A program made the position numbers and the translations under genes. This document shows positions 60,383-64,000 of a stretch of 64,000 bases of DNA, one piece after another. The stretch comes from Argentina anserina (lineage: Eukaryota > Streptophyta > Magnoliopsida > Rosales > Rosaceae). A model generated the notes under the pieces. The model did no database searches. It saw only the letters and a program-made list of their open reading frames with translations, and was not told the origin of the DNA. How positions within the stretch are numbered: position 1 is the stretch's first letter; the number at the start of each line of letters is the position of its first letter. The DNA lies in assembly GCF_933775445.1 (NCBI RefSeq), contig NC_065876.1, forward strand, positions 15,686,001 through 15,750,000. Reading direction: 5' to 3'.

Positions 60383-61458
60383 CCTCAGGGATTCGAGATG
60401 TATTTCCAGGGATTCTGCTTTTGGTATGGATATGAAGAACTCAAGGAAATAAATACGTATGATGCAATGGAGGAGTCAGCCATCAGGGATGTGTTCATTT
60501 TGTTTGATATGGAGAATGAGGTATTCGTTGTTATGCCATTACCTTCTAGTTTATATGATTTTGAAGGACCTTGTGCCTTTGAGCACCTTCTAGTATGGAA
60601 CGAATCTATTGCTTTTTCTGTAAATTATAATACTTACAGCAACCATGTTCCCATTTCCTATTTGGGAATATGGGTCGTGGATGAATTTCATGTTCATAGT
60701 GAGTGTACCTGGAAAAAACAATTTACTATTGAGATCCCTGGGAATCCATTGGCATTTTTGAAGAGTGATGCAATTCTTATGGCTGGCGCAAATGGATGTC
60801 TGTTCTCCAACAACGTTGGTACCAAAACTCAGCAGTATATTCCAATTCAAAGAGTTCCAAGTCATGATTCAGCAGCTGTTGGTTATGTAGATAGTATTGT
60901 TCCACTGTTGGAAGGCAACAAGCTCAAGACCGGAGATAAATCCACCAGTGTAAACTTTCTTACTATGCTTCGTAAAATATGCGTTAATAAGGATTTTTTA
61001 GATACATATTATCAGTTCAAAGTGATTCTGATATTTTGCAGGGTGACTCTTCTATCTTCAAGTATCCTCCAATTAGTCGTTCAATGGCAGACTACCAATG
61101 GTACTCATATTCAGTATGGGCCTTCCCTCCAAATGATGTGTCCCTTAGAATAAAAAGTGAAATGGACGGCCTCAGGGCGGAGTTTGGTGGACCGGAGATT
61201 GAGCCTCACTTCCCCCTTGTAGGATCTATTCGTATGACGCGTGACGAAGTGCTCAGCAAGTTCAGATCCCTTCAGTCCTATATTATTTATTCATACAAGG
61301 CTGAAGTCGTTCAGGTGGTTGGTCGGGAATTTTATTACCAATGTGTTTCCCTCATTGATTCACACAGGGAGAATTGTGGGAAGGTACTTACTTTTCCTCT
61401 TCTTTGTCATCGTTTTCATGTCTTCTTTCTTCTGGACTTGATTTTGTTTATATAATAC

Positions 61459-61478
61459 ATATATATATATATATATAT
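61459..61478. repeat. (TA)n microsatellite
   Basis: Ten AT/TA dinucleotides in the intron of the phosphodiesterase-like gene. Confidence 0.9.
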
Positions 61479-61594
61479 GCAACATTTGTAGGAATGCCTG
61501 CACAGTTCTTTGAAACCGGTATTGTAGATGATATTCAATTAGACATTGTAAGTGAAAACAATGAGTATATATATCAGCACAGAGCACAACCAAT

Positions 61595-61960
61595 GTTTTA
61601 AAAAGCGAAAGCGTATCCAATGCGTTTTCTTTAGAGCCTTGAGTCTTAAAACTTGAGGCGCATAAGACGTAAGTCTTATGTTATGTTATAAAAATTAGTA
61701 GTTAAATGTGTAAATTTATAATTATACACATACAAAAAAAAACAAATATACATAAGAACTTACCAATTTATTGCATTGAGATATAATGAAATTCATAATC
61801 TAAACGCTTTAGATAATTTTTATCAAATTAAACACATTATATAAATAAATATAAAAAATATAACTAAAAATATTATTTTCTAAGACGTAGTAAAATGCGT
61901 GAGAAACGTAGCATAAGGCGTAAACTTTTTAAGCCTCAGTGCCCAGACTGAAAAACAGAG
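61595..61960. mobile_element. Possible MITE in the phosphodiesterase-like intron
   Basis: Left TTTTAAAAAGCGAAAGCG and right (reversed) GGCTTAAAAAGTTTACGCC show loose inverted symmetry, with repeated GCGTAAGAC-type motifs between. No clear target duplication; borders approximate. Confidence 0.35.
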
Positions 61961-62126
61961 GTGGTATGTAAATAGCCTTAAGCTTTAAAAGCCTCAGTAT
62001 TTGTCCCTTATAGATTCATTATATATACATGCAACTATGATTGACTGGTGGCTTCTACCAAGATTTATAAAGAATTTTTCTGCCGTATCAATGTCTCAGT
62101 CTCTGGGAATTGGCATGCATATAACA

Positions 62127-62128
<2 letters not shown>

Positions 62129-62169
<41 letters not shown>
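62129..62169. repeat. (CT)n microsatellite
   Basis: About 20 CT units in the intron of the phosphodiesterase-like gene. Confidence 0.93.
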
Positions 62170-62173
<4 letters not shown>

Positions 62174-62604
62174 AATTAGATAGCTAAGTAAATCAGCTAC
62201 TATTATATTTATATTCCATGAATTAAATACCAGCCAAATGAAGTCCTTAATAATGATATTGAATCATTGATATTGATATATTTTTTATTTTTGGAAGCAA
62301 AGTCTTGTTGTGGATATCTTGAGCATTTAGACAACAAATACTGGATTGCTGCAGAACTAAGCATGAGACTTTTATCTGTTGCTTCGCAGAACATAGGCCT
62401 CGATTGAGCCTCCTTTGCGGTAATCTGACAGGAGAACGGAGGAAGATAGCTCAAGAGAAAGTCAGTATTATGGATGAAAGCATTACTAGTCTGAGCTTTC
62501 CCATAACTCGACTTGGATTGTACGAGATCAACTACAGAGATACAACTCTTAAATCGTGGATGAAGATTTCGGAGTATCCTCTGGTATTCAATTTGTGGAC
62601 ATGA

Positions 62605-64000
62605 TGCATGCTACTTATTTTGATAATAATTGTCTGATGATTTTTGTGCTGCAGTTTTTCTTTTTCTTCTTTGTTATAGTCAAAGATTGATACTCTGATA
62701 GTACATACTACATAGTGAGCCACTTTCTACCGATCCATCTCTCTCAAGATTATATTTCATACATCTAGGCTGGGTCTCAATTGTCACAGTTCCCAAATTT
62801 TGAATGATAAAAATTCGAATTCGATGTCATGAAAACTCTAATTTCTGACTTTAAAAAATAATAAGTAAATGTAGAAAAATCTTTTTGCTGCGATCCAGTT
62901 CTCAATTGATCTATAAGTTGTCTTCTACAATTGCTATGAAGACACTATCTTGTTTTACTCAGCCTATTTATTTCGGTTTTAGCAAAAGATATTTCTGGAC
63001 AAAAACTGGTCAGAAAATCCTGGAACTAAAGTTAAACATTCATAACTTCTTCACGAAAACTTTTTTTTCAATGATTCCAAGTCTGATAGTCTAATAGTTC
63101 CTTTAGAGTATCTACTAAAATTGTTTAGAAGAATGTGAAATCAAAATCCAGACAAATTGGTAAAGTTTTTCAGTGTGAAGGTGTTAAGGTCGAAAGAGTG
63201 AAATTTTGGTTGTAAGCTGATTTTTTTGAAACAAAGACAGTGCTTGTGTTTTAATTTAGATTGCTTCCAAATTATAGTACTTTGAATTGGAAACTCCTTG
63301 TTTATTTATGTAATGTTTGGTTGATTCCATGCAAATCAATTATAGAAATTTGTGAAGATTTCTTGACTCTACTGTGAAAATGGTTTTGGTGAAGATTTAC
63401 AAGGTATGATTAAAGTTGTTATTGTGTTTTTTTTATCTTTGAACTGCTTTCTATTCAAGTTTTTATGTCCAAGTGAATTCATGCTCATGATTGAAGTTGA
63501 TGTTGTGTTTTGTTTTTAAATGCTTTGTATCCAGGTCTTTATGTCCAAGTGAATTCATGCCTATCATTGAAGTTGTTGCTGTGTTTTTTATCTTTGAAAT
63601 GCTTTGTATCCAAGTAAATTCATGCATTATCTTGAATGTTTTTTTTCCAGTGCGAACGCATGGGCCGCCATGTTTACACCAGCTTATGGATGAGATTAAG
63701 GAGCGGGTTGCATATATCCTCACCAAGTGCATGTAGGAGCTTGTGCGTATGTTTTTGGAAGCTTAAAATAGTAGAACTTATTGATTCGATAGCTAAGAAT
63801 CTAGACAAACATTGGTCTTAACTATAGGAATGATTCTTATATATATATATTTAATTATTTATTTATTTCCTATAAATTATCTATCTTATTGTAAGTTTAA
63901 TATTAGGGATGTTTGAGTACATATATAATGCTATGACATTTAGGATATTTTGGTTTGAAGTAGTTATGGATTATTTATGGATCTATTTACATCTATTTTG
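62605..64000. other. Intergenic, no recognised gene
   Basis: Includes a three-unit tandem repeat (63406-63636). At 63641-63654 a TTTTTTTTCCAG acceptor-like site precedes an open stretch (63655-63735), which could be an exon of an unrecognised gene or chance. Confidence 0.4.
63406..63636. repeat. Tandem repeat, about 3 × 78 bp
   Basis: Units begin ATGATTAAAGTTG (63406), ATGATTGAAGTTG (63487) and ATCATTGAAGTTG (63563), each containing GTTTTT, TGCTTT..TATCCA and AATTCATGC. Non-coding. Confidence 0.8.

Larger units (their letters stand above)
54585..61153 (+). pseudogene. F-box protein with FBA domain, disrupted
   Basis: F-box proteins bind SKP1 through the F-box and select targets for SCF ubiquitin ligases. 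The likely start is ATG 54585 (MEKLIAELSE), followed by a one-base frameshift near 54613. The F-box lies at 54640-54760 (EEILSTLPPKSLMRLKCVSK). The coding sequence is cut by a 193-bp hAT MITE (54880-55072), resumes (IGSCNGIICL, LWNPAIAEFKLLP), is cut by a copia element (55323-60163), and resumes as GFGYDPKSNNYKVVNVY and VYTLGTDSWRE, canonical FBA motifs. An 8-bp tandem duplication at 60367-60382 shifts the frame again. The last frame runs to 61153, but family-like sequence ends about 60940 (SIVPLLEGNKL). Frame matches across both insertions show they hit one gene. Non-functional. Confidence 0.88.
61084..62604 (+). pseudogene. Cyclic phosphodiesterase-like (2H phosphoesterase), probably inactive
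   Basis: Plant cyclic phosphodiesterases open ADP-ribose 1'',2''-cyclic phosphate, a by-product of tRNA splicing, using two H-x-T/S motifs. Exon 1, 61084-61383, starts MADYQWYSYSVWAFPP and contains GLRAEFGGPEIEPHFPLVGS and FYYQCVSLIDSHRE. The last exon, 62390-62604, gives RPRLSLLCGNLT to FNLWT before the stop. The first motif reads HFPLVG (Thr/Ser replaced by Pro) and the second RLSLL (His replaced by Arg), so both catalytic motifs are damaged. The middle segment between the exons (normally about 25 residues before PHLSLL) was not found, and the exon phases do not join directly. It lies directly downstream of the F-box pseudogene. A transcribed pseudogene or mis-modelled gene is possible. Confidence 0.68.

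Noticed and set aside
1..64000. CRISPR arrays, operons, bacterial or phage systems
   Set aside because: No regularly spaced identical repeats, no ribosome-binding sites and no prokaryotic gene layout; introns and plant transposons dominate.
1..64000. tRNA, rRNA or snRNA genes
   Set aside because: No segment with a convincing cloverleaf or rRNA similarity was recognised by eye; a tRNAscan-SE or Infernal run would settle this.

Overview
This is nuclear DNA from a flowering plant, most likely a eudicot. Genes are spliced with GT–AG introns, and there are plant-type Ty1/copia and Ty3/gypsy retrotransposons, hAT, Mutator-like and Tourist-like DNA elements, a plastid outer-envelope protein gene, a P-class PPR gene and an F-box/FBA gene. 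Several repeats and the F-box subfamily look Rosaceae-like, but that is an impression from memory, not shown by the sequence.

Only two host genes look intact. They form a head-to-head pair separated by about 0.7 kb: a ribophorin I/OST1 gene on the minus strand (22163-26396, ten exons, 612 aa; N-glycosylation in the ER) and an OEP21 chloroplast outer-envelope channel gene on the plus strand (27099-28811, five exons, 167 aa). Three other host genes are recognisable but broken: a mitochondrial-type PPR gene (3834-6281, minus; three frameshifts), an F-box gene (54585-61153, plus; interrupted by two transposons plus small indels), and a cyclic-phosphodiesterase-like gene (61084-62604, plus; key catalytic residues replaced).

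Most of the rest is transposable elements. In order: the end of a gypsy-like LTR (1-654); a 1.1-kb TIR element (721-1830); a copia element with nearly identical LTRs but a ruined interior (6612-13123, minus); two MITEs (14461-14884, 15527-15919); a gene-poor stretch (16-22 kb); a decayed copia element with 91-bp LTRs (30781-35898, plus); a decayed hAT element carrying its own BED/hATC transposase (37471-41299); a 185-bp Mutator-type MITE (41448-41632); a 648-bp hAT-type MITE (43343-43990); further MITEs at 44.8-45.7 kb; and a copia relic (46330-47697 plus 53830 onward) split by a young Ty3/gypsy element (47698-53829). That gypsy element has an intact gag ORF and no pol at all. Finally a 193-bp hAT MITE (54880-55072) and a 4.8-kb copia element (55323-60163, minus) sit inside the F-box gene.

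The most unusual object is the gypsy element at 47698-53829. It has a tRNA-Asp primer site, an open 380-codon gag, no protease, reverse transcriptase or integrase, a second TATA-containing module just upstream of gag that resembles the LTR promoter, and a 3' LTR that keeps only its last 542 bp. The LTR overlap differs at about three positions, so these changes are recent. The copia element at 6612-13123 is a similar case: young LTRs around an interior that cannot encode anything, implying mobilisation in trans.
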